Shown here: positions 10,101 through 21,873 of the stretch, piece by piece
Layout: each line of letters starts with the position of its first letter
How positions within the stretch are numbered: position 1 is the stretch's first letter
From: Hydractinia symbiolongicarpus
Lineage: Eukaryota > Cnidaria > Hydrozoa > Anthoathecata > Hydractiniidae
Reading direction: 5' to 3'
Length of the DNA: 64,000 bases
Assembly: GCF_029227915.1 (NCBI RefSeq)
Contig: NC_079876.1
Span: forward strand, 9,860,001-9,924,000
Notes under the pieces: generated by a model
The model's input: only the letters and a program-made list of their open reading frames with translations
Told to the model about the DNA's origin: nothing
Database searches by the model: none
Translations under genes and position numbers: made by a program

Positions 10101-13100
10101 TTATTAATCTAAATTTTTAAATGAAGCGCTACCACAGCGCCCACTATAATCGCTGAGTCCCGGCAATCACGTCAAATTAAGAAGAATGTTATTTCTTGGA
10201 GTCCAATTGTCTCATTTATCATATTTATCAGGTCGCAGTCCAAGTCCCACAGTTAATCGTTTCATTGTTAGAAGCGATGCAACCTAGTAATATCAGATAA
10301 ATATTGCTAAATACATGTTGGTACGAATATGTGACCCAACTGTTGAAACTCAAACGGACTGACTCCGTTAGAAAGTCAGTGAAATGTAGTATTTGAAACT
10401 GTCTCTATTACTTCAACGCGCGCTAGCGGGTAGGATTGTTCCGAAAGTAAAAATTGACTTATTTATCTAAATTTTTAAATGAAGCGCTACCACAGCGCCC
10501 AGTGTAATCGCTGAGTTCCGGCAATCATGTCAAATTAAGAAGAATGTTATTTTTTGGAGTCCAATTTTTTTCATTTATCACATTTATCAGGTCACAGTCC
10601 AAAGTTAGTTCAGTTAAGTCCCACAGTCAATCGTTTTACTGTTAAAAGCGATGCAACCTAGTAATATCAGATAAATATCGCTAAATACATGTTGGTACGA
10701 ATAGGTGACCCAACCGTTGTAACTCAAACGGACTGACATCGTTAGAAAGTCAATGAAATGTAGTTTTTGAAACTGTCGCTATTTCTTCAGCGTGCGATAA
10801 CGGCTAGGATTGGTCCCCCAGTAAAAAAAGACTTATTCATCTAAATTTTTAAATGAAGCGCTACCACAGCGCCCAGTGTAATCGCTGAGTCCCGGCAATC
10901 ACGTCAAATTAAGAAGAATGTTATTTTTTGAAGTCCAATTTTTTTCATTTATCACATTTATCAGGTCGCAGTCCAAAGTTAGTTCAATTAAGTCCCACAG
11001 TCAATCGTTTCACTGCTGAAAGCGATGCAACCTAGTAATATCAGATAAATATCGCTAAATACATGTTGGTACGAATATGTGACCCAACGGTTGAAACTCA
11101 AACGGACTGACACCGTTAGAAAGTCAGTGAAATGTAGTATTTGAAACTGTCTCTATTACTTCAGCGCGCGCTTACGGCTAGGATTGGTCCCACAGTAAGA
11201 AACGACTCATTAATCTAAATTTCTAAAAGAAGTGCCACCACAGTGCCCAGTGTAATCGCTGAGTTCCGGCAATCATGTCAAATTAAGAAGAATGTTATTT
11301 CTTGGAATCCAATTTTCTCATTTATCACATTTATCAGGTCACAGTCCAAAGTTAGTTCAGTTAAGTCCCACAGTCAATCGTTTTACTGTTAAAAGCGATG
11401 CAACCTAGTAATATCAGATAAATATCGCTAAATACATGTTGGTACGAATAGGTGACCCAACCGTTGTAACTCAAACGGACTGACATCGTTAGAAAGTCAA
11501 TGAAATGTAGTTTTTGAAACTGTCGCTATTTCTTCAGCGTGCGATAACGGCTAGGATTGGTCCCCCAGTAAAAAAAGACTTATTAATCTAAATTTTTAAA
11601 TGAAGCGCTACCACAGCGCCCAGTATAATCGCTGAGTCCCGGCAATCACGTCAAATTAAGAAGAATGTTATTTCTTGGAGTCCAATTGTCTCATTTATCA
11701 TATTTATCAGGTCGCAGTCCAAAGGTAGTTCAATTAAGTCCCACAGTTAATCGTTTCATTGTTAGAAGCGATGCAACCTAGTAATATCAGATAAATATCG
11801 CTAAATACATGTTGGTACGAATATGTGACCCAACTGTTGAAACTCAAACGGCCTAACTCCGTTAGAAAGTCAGTGATATGTAGTATTTGAAACTGTCTCT
11901 ATTACTTCAACGCGCGCTAACGGCTAGGATTGTTCGGAAAGTAAAAATTGACTTATTCATCTAAATTTTTAAATGAAGCGCTACCACAGCGCCCAGTGTA
12001 ATTGCTGAGTTCCGGCAATCATGTCAAATTAAGAAGAATGTTATTTTTTGGAGTCCAATTTTTTTCATTTATCACATTTATCAGGTCACAGTTCAATTAA
12101 GTCCCACAGTCAATCGTTTCACTGCTGAAAGCGATGCAACCTAGTAATATCAGATAAATATCGCTAAATACATGTTGGTACGAATAGGTGACCCAACCGT
12201 TGTAACTCAAACGGACTGACATCGTTAGAAAGTCAATGAAATGTAGTTTTTGAAACTGTCGCTATTTCTTCAGCGTGCGATAACGGCTAGGATTGGTCCC
12301 CCAGTAAAAAAAGACTTATTAATCTAAATTTTTAAATGAAGCGCTACCACAGCGCCCAGTATAATCGCTGAGTCCCGGCAATCACGTCAAATTAAGAAGA
12401 ATGTTATTTCTTGGAGTCCAACTGTCTCATTTATCATATTTATCAGGTCGCAGTCCAAAGTTAGTTTAATTAAGTCCCACAGTTAATCGTTTCATTGTTA
12501 GAAGCGATGCAACCTAGTAATATCAGATAAATATCGCTAAATACATGTTGGTACGAATATGTGACCCAACTGTTGAAACTCAAACGGACTGACTCCGTTA
12601 GAAAGTCAGTGAAATGTAGTATTTGAAACTGTCTCTATTACTTCAACGCGCGCTAGCGGCTAGGATTGTTCCGAAAGTAAAAATTGACTTATTTATCTAA
12701 ATTTTTAAATGAAGCGCTACCACAGCGCCCAGTGAAATCGCTGAGTTTCGGCAATCATGTCAAATTAAGAAGAATGTTATTTTTTGGAGTCCAATTTTTT
12801 TCATTTATCACATTTATCAGGTCACAGTTCAATTAAGTCCCACAGTCAATCGTTTCACTGCTGAAAGCGATGCAACCTAGTAATATCAGATAAATATCGC
12901 TAAATACATGTTGGTACGAATATGTGACCCAACGGTTGAAACTCAAACGGACTGACACCGTTAGAAAGTCAGTGAAATGTAGTATTTGAAACTGTCTCTA
13001 TTACTTCAGCGCGCGCTTACGGCTAGAATTGGTACCACAGTAAGAAACGACTCATTAATCTAAATTTTTAAAAGAAGTGCCACCACAGTGCCCAGTGTAA

Positions 13101-16100
13101 TCGCTGAGTTCCGGCAATCATGTCAAATTAAGAAGAATGTTATTTCTTGGAATCCAATTTTCTCATTTATCACATTTATCAGGTCACAGTCCAAAGTTAG
13201 TTCAGTTAAGTCCCACAGTCAATCGTTATACTGTTAAAAGCGATGCAACCTAGTAATATCAGATAAATATCGCTAAATACATGTTGGTACGAATAGGTGA
13301 CCCAACCGTTGTAACTCAAACGGACTGACATCGTTAGAAAGTCAATGAAATGTAGTTTTTGAAACTGTCGCTATTTCTTCAGCGCGCGATAACGGCTAGG
13401 ATTGGTCCCCCAGTAAAAAAAGACTTATTAATCTAAATTTTTAAATGAAGCACTACCACAGCGCCCAGTATAATCGCTGAATTCCGGCAATCATGTCAAA
13501 TTAAGAAGAATGTTATTTTTTGGAGTCCAATTTTTTTCATTTATCACATTTATCAGGTCACAGTTCAATTAAGTCCCACAGTCAATCGTTTCACTGCTGA
13601 AAGCGATGCAAACTAGTAATATCAGATAAATATCGCTAAATACATGTTGGTACGAATATGTGACCCAACGGTTGAAACTCAAACGGACTGACACCGTTAG
13701 AAAGTCAGTGAAATGTAGTATTTGAAACTGTCTCTATTACTTCAGCGCGCGCTTACGGCTAGGATTGGTCCCACAGTAAGAAATGACTCATTAATCTAAT
13801 TTTTTAAAAGAAATGCCACCACAGCGCCCAGTGTAATCGCTGAGTTCCGGCAATCATGTCAAATTAAGAAGAATGATATTTCTTGGAATCCAATTTTCTC
13901 ATTTATCACATTTATCAGGTCACAGTCCAAAGTTAGTTCAGTTAAGTCCCACAGTCAATCGTTTTACTGTTAAAAGCGATGCAACCTAGTAATATCAGAT
14001 AAATATCGCTAAATACATGTTGGTGCGAATAGGTGACCCAACCGTTGTAACTCAAACGGACTGACATCGTTAGAAAGTCAATGAAATGTAGTTTTTGAAA
14101 CTGTCGCTATTTCTTCAGCGCGCGATAACGGCTAGGATTGGTCCCCCAGTAAAAAAAGACTTATTAATCTAAATTTTTAAATGAAGCGCTACCACAGCGC
14201 CCAGTGTAGCCGCTGAATTCCGGCAATCATGTCAAATTAAGAAGAATGTTATTTTTCGGGGTCTAAGTTTTTTCATTTATCACATTTATCATGTCACAGT
14301 TCAATTAAGTCCCACAGTCAATCGTTTTACTGTTAAAAGCGATGCAACCTAGTAATATCAGATAAATATCGCTAAATACATGTTGGTGCGAATAGGTGAC
14401 CCAACCGTTGTAACTCAAACGGACTGACATCGTTAGAAAGTCAATGAAATGTAGTTTTTGAAACTGTCGCTATTTCTTCAGCGCGCGATAACGGCTAGGA
14501 TTGGTCCCCCAGTAAAAAAAGACTTATTAATCTAAATTTTTAAATGAAGCGCTACCACAGCGCCCAGTGTAATCGCTGAGTTCCGGCAATCATGTCAAAT
14601 TAAGAAGAATGTTATTTTTTTGGGTTCAATTTTTTTCATTTATCACATTTATCAGGTCACAGTTCAATTAAGTCCCACAGTCAATCGTTTCACTGCTGAA
14701 AGCGATGCAACCTAGTAATATCAGATAAATATCGCTAAATATATGTTGGTACGAATAGGTGACCCAACCGTTGTAACTCAAACGGATTGACATCGTTAGA
14801 AAGTCAATGAAATGTAGTTTTTGAAACTGTCGCTATTTCTTCAGTGTGCGATAACGGCTAGGATTGGTCCCCCAGTAAAAACAGACTTAATAATCTAAAT
14901 TTTTAAATGAAGCGCTACCACAGCGCCCAGTATAATCGCTGAGTCCCGGCAATCACGTCAAATTAAGAAGAATGTTATTTCTTGGAGTCCAATTGTCTCA
15001 TTTATCATATTTATCAGGTCGCAGTCCAAAGTTAGTTCAATTAAGTCCCACAGTTAATCGTTTCATTGTTAGAAGCGATGCAACCTAGTAATATCAGATA
15101 AATATCGCTAAATACATGTTGGTACGAATATGTGACCCAACTGTTGAAACTCAAACGGACTGACTCCGTTAGAAAGTCAGTGAAATGTAGTATTTGAAAC
15201 TGTCTCTATTACTTCAACGCGCGCTAACGGCTAGGATTGTTCCGAAAGTAAAAATTGACTTATTTATCTAAATTTTTAAATGAAGCGCTACCACAGCGCC
15301 CAGTATAATCGCTGAGTTCCGGCAATCACGTCAAATTAAGAAGAATGTTATTTCTTGGAGTCCATATGTCTCATTTATCATATTTATCAGGTCGCAGTCC
15401 AAAGTTAGTTCAATTAATTCCCACAGTTAATCGTTTCATTGTTAGAAGCGATGCAACCTAGTAATATCAGATAAATATCGCTAAATACATGTTGGTACGA
15501 ATATGTGACCCAACTGTTGAAACTCAAACGGACTGACACCGTTAGAAAGTCAGTGAAATGTAGTATTTGAAACTGTCTCTATTACTTCAACGCGCGCTAA
15601 CGGCTAGGATTGTTCCGAAAGTAAAAATTGACTTATTTATCTAAATTTTTAAATGAAGCGCTACCAGTGTAATCGCTGAGTTCCGGCAATCATGTCAAAT
15701 TAAGAAGAATGTTATTTTTTGGAGTCCAATTTTTTTCATTTATCACATTTATCAGGTCACAGTTCAATTAAGTCCCACAGTCAATCGTTTCACTGCTGAA
15801 AGCGATGCAACCTAGTAATATCAGATAAATATCGCTAAATACATGTTGGTACGAATATGTGACCCAACGGTTGAAACTCAAACGGACTGACACCGTTAGA
15901 AAGTCAGTGAAATGTAGTATTTGAAACTGTCTCTATTACTTCAGCGCGCGCTTACGGCTAGAATTGGTCCCACAGTAAGAAACGACTCATTAATCTAAAT
16001 TTTTAAAAGAAGTGCCACCACAGTGCCCAGTGTAATCGCTGAGTTCCGGCAATCATGTCAAATTAAGAAGAATGTTATTTCTTGGAATCCAATTTTCTCA

Positions 16101-16292
16101 TTTATCACATTTATCAGGTCACAGTCCAAAGTTAGTTCAGTTAAGTCCCACAGTTAATCGTTTCATTGTTAGAAGCGATGCAACCTAGTAATATCAGATA
16201 AATAACGCTAAATACATGTTGGTACGAATATGTGACCCAACTGTTGAAACTCAAACGGACTGACTCCGTTAGAAAGTCAGTGAAATGTAGTA
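7186..16292. repeat. Mosaic of three monomer types (P, Q, R), about 24-25 monomers
   Basis: Three monomer types alternate irregularly. P has gacatcg or accggtag starts, gtttttgaaactgtcgc and cccccagtaaaaaaagac. Q has gactccgttag and gttccgaaagtaaaaattgac. R has cgcgcgcttacgg and gtaagaaatgactcatt with agaagtg. Approximate order from 7448: P, R-like, a gctacaagg type, Q, P, R, Q, P, Q, P, R, P, Q, P, Q, R, P, R, P, P, P, Q, Q, R, Q. Short dimer steps (PQ near 11482-12590, RP near 12954-14063, about 736 bp) are visible but no long regular unit. Part of the stretch (8650-9160) matches 16380-16870 at a shift of 7711 bp, including the rare variant aacgcaaacgg. Many monomers carry the 11-bp or 15-bp deletions listed separately. 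Confidence 0.78.
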
Positions 16293-17240
16293 TTTGAAAC
16301 TGTCTCTATTACTTCAACGCGCGCTAACGGCTAGGATTGTTCCGAAAGTAAAAATTGACTTATTTATCTAAATTTTTAAATGAAGCGCTACCACAGCGCC
16401 CAGTGTAATCCCTGAGTTCCGGCAAACATGTCAAATTAAGAAGAATGTTATTTCTTGGAGTCCAATTTTGTCATTGATCACATTTATCAGGTGACAGTCC
16501 AGAGTTACTTCAGTTAAGTCTCACAGTCAATCGTTTCACTGTTAAAAGCGATGCAACCTAGTAATATCAGATAAATATCGCTAATCACATGTTGGTACGA
16601 ATAGGTGACCCAACCGTTGTAACGCAAACGGACTGACACCGGTAGAAAGTCAATGAAATGTAGTTTTTGAAACTGTCGCTATTTCTTCAGCGCGCGATAA
16701 CGGCTAGGATTGGTCCCCCAGTAAAAAAAGACTTATTAATCTAAATTTTTAAATGAAGCGCTACCACAGCGCCCCGTGTAACCGCTGAATTCCGGCAATC
16801 ATGTCAAATTAAGAAGAATGTTATTTTTTGGAGTCCAATTTTTTTCATTTATCACATTTATCAGGTCACAGTTCAATAAAGTCCCACAGTTAATCGTTTC
16901 ATTGTTAGCAGCGATGCAACCTAGTAATATCAGATAAATATCGCTAAATACATGTTGGTACGAATAAGTGACCCAACTTTTGAAACTCAAACGGACTGAC
17001 TCCGTTAGAAAGTCAGTGAAATGTAGTATTTGAAACTGTCTCTATTACTTTAACGCGCGCTAACGGCTAGGATTGTTCCGAAAGTAAAAATTGACTTTTT
17101 TATCTAAATTTTTAAATAAAGCGCTACCACAGCGCCCAGTTTAATCGCTGAGTTCCGGCAATCATGTCAAATTAAGAAGAATGTTATTTTTTGGAGTCCA
17201 ATTTTTTTCATTTATCACATTTATCAGGTCACAGTTCAAT
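7681..17240. repeat. Region rich in the 11-bp deletion subfamily
   Basis: In many monomers cagtccaaagttagttcaatt is shortened to cagttcaatt, an 11-bp loss. I see it near 7681, 9161, 12090, 12828, 13564, 14300, 14662, 15762, 16871 and 17235; outside this region only near 22452 and 22816 (the 15-mer duplicate) and 35878. It is linked with the P-type block and marks one monomer lineage. Confidence 0.85.
9511..10250. repeat. Three neighbouring monomers with a 15-bp deletion
   Basis: cagtccaaagttagttcaattaagtccc is reduced to cagtccaagtccc near 9526, 9881 and 10241. The break has short homology (aag) at its ends. The upstream base context differs (ggtcgcag, ggtagcag, ggtcgcag) while the deletion is shared, which points to spread by local copying and not to three independent events. 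Confidence 0.85.
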
Positions 17241-20200
17241 AAAGTCCCACAGTCAATCGTTTCACTGCTGAAAGCGATGCAACCTAGTAATATCAGATAA
17301 ATATCGCTAAATACATGTTGGTACGAATATGTGACCCAACGGTTGAAACTCAAACGCACTGACACCGTTAGAAAGTCAGTGAAATGTAGTATTTGAAACT
17401 GTCTCTATTACTTCAGCGCGCGCTTACGGCTAGGATTGGTCCCACAGTAAGAAACGACTCATTAATCTAAATTTTTAAATAAAGCGCTACCACAGCGCCC
17501 AGTTTAATTGCTGAGTTCCGGCAATCATGTCAAATTAAGAAGAATGTTATTTTTTGGAGTCCAATTTTTTTCATTTATCATATTTATCAGGTTACAGTCC
17601 AAAGTTAGTTCAATTAAGTCCCACAGTCAATCGTTTCACTGCTGAAAGCGATGCAACCTAGTAATATCAGATAAATATCGCTAAATACATGTTGTTACGA
17701 ATATGTGACCCAACGGTTGAAACTCAAACGGACTGACACCGTTAGAAAGTCAGTGAAATGTAGTATTTGAAACTGTCTCTATTACTTCAGCGGGCGCTTA
17801 CGGCTAGGATTGGTCCCACAGTAAGAAATGACTAATTAATCTAAATTTTTAAAAGAAGTGCTACCACAGCGCCCAATGTAATCGCTGAGTTCCGGCAATC
17901 ATGTCAAATTAAGAAGAATGTTATTTCTTGGAATCCAATTTTCTCATTTATCACATTTATCAGGTCACAGTCCAAAGTTAGTTCAGTTAAGTCCCACAGT
18001 CAATCGTTTCACTGTTAAAAGCGATGCAACCTAGTAATATCAGATAAATATCGCTAAATACATGTTGGTACGAATATGTGACCCAACGGTTGAAACTTAA
18101 ACGGACTGACACCGTTAGAAAGTCAGTGAAATGTAGTATTTGAAACTGTCTCTATTACTTTAGCGCGCCCTAACGGCTACGATTGGTCCCACAATAAAAA
18201 ATGACATTTTTATCTTAATTTTTAATTGAAGCGCTACCACAGCGCCTAGTGTAATCGCTGAGTTTCGGCAGTCATGTCAAATTAAGAAGAATGTTATTTC
18301 TTGGAGTCCAATTGTCTCACTTTTACATTTTTAAGGTCACAGTCCATAATCAGTTCAATTAAGTCCCACAGTTAATTGTTTCACTGTTAAAAGCGATGCA
18401 ACCTAGTAATATCAGATAAATATCGCTAAATACATGTTGGTACGAATATGTGACCCAACCGCTGTAACTCAAACGGACTGACACCCCTACAAAGTCAATG
18501 AAATGTAGTTTTTGAAACTATCCCTATTTCTTCAGCGCGCGATAACGGATAGGATTGGTCCCACAATAAAGAATGACTTATTTATCTAAATTTTTAAATG
18601 AAGCGCTACCACAGCGCCCAGTATAATCTCTGAGTTCCGGCAATCATGTCAAATTAAGAAAAATGTTATTTCTTGGAGTACAATTTTTTTCATTTATCAC
18701 ATTTATCAGGTCACAGTCCAAAGTTAGTTCAATTAAGTCCCACAGTCAATCGTTTCACTGCTAAAAGCGATGCAACCTAGTAAAATCACATAAATATCGC
18801 TAAATACATGTTGGTACGAATATCTGACCCAACCGTTGAAACTCAAACGGACTGACATCGTTAGAAAGTCAATGAAATGTAGTTTTTGAGACTGTCACTA
18901 TTTCTTCAGCGCGCGATAACGGCTAGGATTGGTCCCACAGTAAAAAAAGACTTATTAATCTAAATTTTTAAATAAAGCGCTACCACAGCGCCCAGTGTAT
19001 TCGCTGAGTTCCGGCAATCATGTCAAATTAAGAAGAATGGTATTTCTTGGAGTCCAATTTTCTTCATTTATCACATTTATCAGGTCACAGTCCAAAGTTA
19101 GTTCAATTAAGTCCCACAGTCAATCGTTTCACTGCTGAAAGCGATGCAACCTAGTAATATCAGATAAATATCGCTAAATACATGTTGGTACGAATATGTG
19201 ACCCAACCGTTGAAACTCAAACGGACTGACACCGTTAGAAAGTCAGTGAAATGTAGTATTTGAAACTGTCTATATTACTTCAGCGCGCGCTAACGGCTAG
19301 GATTGGTCTCACAGTAAAGAATGACTTATTTATCTAAATTTTTAAATGAAGCGCTACCACAGCGCCCGGTATAATCGCTGAGTTCCGGCAATCACGTCAA
19401 ATTAAGAAGAATGTTATTTCTTGGAGTCCAATTTTTTTCATTTATCACATTTATCAGGTCACAGTCCAAAGTTAGTTCAATTAAGTCCCACAGTCAATCG
19501 TTTCATTGTTAAAAGCGATGCAACCTAGTAATATCTGAAAAATATCGCTAAATACATGTTGGTACGAATAGGTGACCCAACCGTTGTAACTCAAACGGAC
19601 TGACACCGTTAGAAAGTCAATGAAATGTAGTTTTTGAGACTGTCGCTATTTCTTCAGCGCGCGATAACGGCTATGATTTGTCCCTCAGTAAAAAATGACT
19701 TATTAATCTAAATTTTTAAATGAAGCGCTACCACAGCGCCCAGTGTAATCGCTGAGTTCAGGCAATCATGTCAAATTAAGAAGAATGTTATTTCTTGGAG
19801 TCCAATTTTTTTCATTTATCACATTTATCATGTCACAGTCCAAGGTTAGTTCAGTTAAGTCCCACAGCCAACCGTTTCACTGTTAAAAACGATGCAACCT
19901 AGTAATATCAGATAAATATCGCTAAATACATGTTGGTACGAATATGTGACCCAACCGTTGAAACTTAAACGGACTGACACCGTTAGAAAATCAGTGAAAT
20001 GTAGTATTTGAAACTATCTCTATTACTTCAGCGCGCGCTAACGGCTAGGATTGGTCCCACAGTAAGAAATGACTCATTAATCTAAATTTTTTAAGGAAGT
20101 GCTACCACAGCGCCCAGTGTAATCGCTGAGTTCCGGCAATCATGTCAAATTAAGAACAATGTTATTTCTTGGAATCCAATTTTCTCATTTATCACATTTA

Positions 20201-21873
20201 TCAGGTCACAGTCCAAAGTTAGTTCAGTTAAGTCCCACAGTTAATCGTTTCACTGTTAAAAGCGATGCAACCTAGTAATATCAGATAAATATCGCTAAAT
20301 ACATGTTGGTACAAATGTGTGACCCAACCGCTGTAACTCAAACGGACTGACACCGTTAGAAAGTCAATGAAATGTAGTTTTTGAAACTGTCGCTATTTCT
20401 TTAGTGCGTGATAACGGCTAGGATTGGTCCCACAGTAAAAAATGACTTATTAATCTAAATTTTTAAATGAAGCGCTACCACAGCGCCCAGTGTAATCCCT
20501 GAGTTCCGGCAATCATGTCAAATTAAGAAGAATGTTATTTCTTGGAGTTCAATTTTTTTCATTTATCACATTTATCAGTTCACAGTCCAAAGTTAGTTCA
20601 ATTAAGTCCCACAGTCAATCGTTTCACTGTTAAAAGCGAAGCAACCCAGTAATATCAGATAAATATTGCTAAGTACATGATGGTACGAATATGTGACCCA
20701 ACCGTTGAAACTCAAACGGACTGACACCGTTAGAAAGTCAGTGAAATGTAGTATTTGAAACTGTCTCTATTACTTCAGCGTGCGCTAACGGCCAGGATTG
20801 CTCCCACAGTAAAAAATGACTTATTAATCTAAATTTTTAAATGAAGCGCTACCACAGCGCCCAGTGTAATCCCTGAGTTCCGGCAATCATGTCAAATTAA
20901 GAAGAATGTTATTTCTTGGAGTTCAATTTTTTTCATTTATCACATTTATCAGTTCGCAGTCCAAAGTTAGTTCAATTAAGTCCCACAGTCAATCGTTTCA
21001 CTGTTAAAAGCGAAGCAACCTAGTAATATCAGATAAATATTGCTAAATACATGATGGTACGAATATGTGACCCAACCGTTGAAACTCAAACGGACTGACA
21101 CCGTTAGAAAGTCAGTGAAATGTAGTATTTGAAACTGTCTCTATTACTTTAGCGTGCGCTAACGGCCAGGATTGCTCCCACAGTAAAGAATGACTTATTT
21201 ATCTAAATTTTTAAATGAAGCGCTACCACAGCGCCCGGTATAATCGCTGAGTTCCGGCAATCACGTCAAATTAAGAAGAATGTTATTTCTTGGAGTCCAA
21301 TTGTCTCATTTATCATATTTATCAGGTCGCAGTCCAAAGTTAGTTCAATTAAGTCCAAAAGTCAATTGTTTCATTGTCAAAAGCGATGCAACCTAGTAAT
21401 ATCAGAAAAAAATCGCTAAATACATCTTGGTTCGAATATGTGACCCAACCGTTGAAACTCAAACGGACTGACACCGTTAGAAAGTCAGTGAAATATAGTA
21501 TTTGAAACTGTCTCTATTACTTCAGCGCGCGCTAACGGCTAGGATTGGTCCCACAGTAAAGAATGACTTATTTATCTAAATTTTTAAATGAAGCGCTACC
21601 ACAGCGCCCGGTATAATCGCTGAGTTCCGGAAATCACGTCAAATTAAGAAGAATGTTAATTCTTGGAGTCCAATTGTCTCATTTATCATATTTATCAGGT
21701 CGCAGTCCAAAGTTAGTTCAATTAAGTCCCACAGTCAATCGTTTCATTGTTAAAAGCGATGCAACCTAGTAATATCAGAAAAATATCGCTAATTACATGT
21801 TGGTACGAATAGGTGACCCAACCGTTGTAACTCAAACGAACTGACACCGCTACAAAGTCAATGAAATGTAGTT
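16293..21873. repeat. 15-monomer unit, copy 1 (5581 bp)
   Basis: This segment matches the next one at a constant shift of 5581 bp (for example the rare ggcaaacatgtc near 16421 and 22002, and tccaaaagtc at 21354 and 26935). The left edge lies in the tagt(a/t)tttgaaac stretch near 16293: upstream, 16261-16290 (gactccgttagaaagtcagtg) differs from 21842-21871 (gacaccgctacaaagtcaatg). It contains a four-monomer KLMN block at 20352-21845 (1494 bp), the same unit that is amplified at 28921-34522. Two open frames on the minus strand (16799-16990 and 17162-17365) come from the monomer and not from a gene. Confidence 0.9.

Noticed and set aside
21429-21437. GGTTCGAAT, similar to the tRNA B-box (T-loop) promoter element, also near 52386, 53879 and 54998
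   Set aside because: The following CC of the B-box is missing, no A-box is visible at the right distance, and most monomers have ggtacgaat. It is one base change from the satellite consensus.
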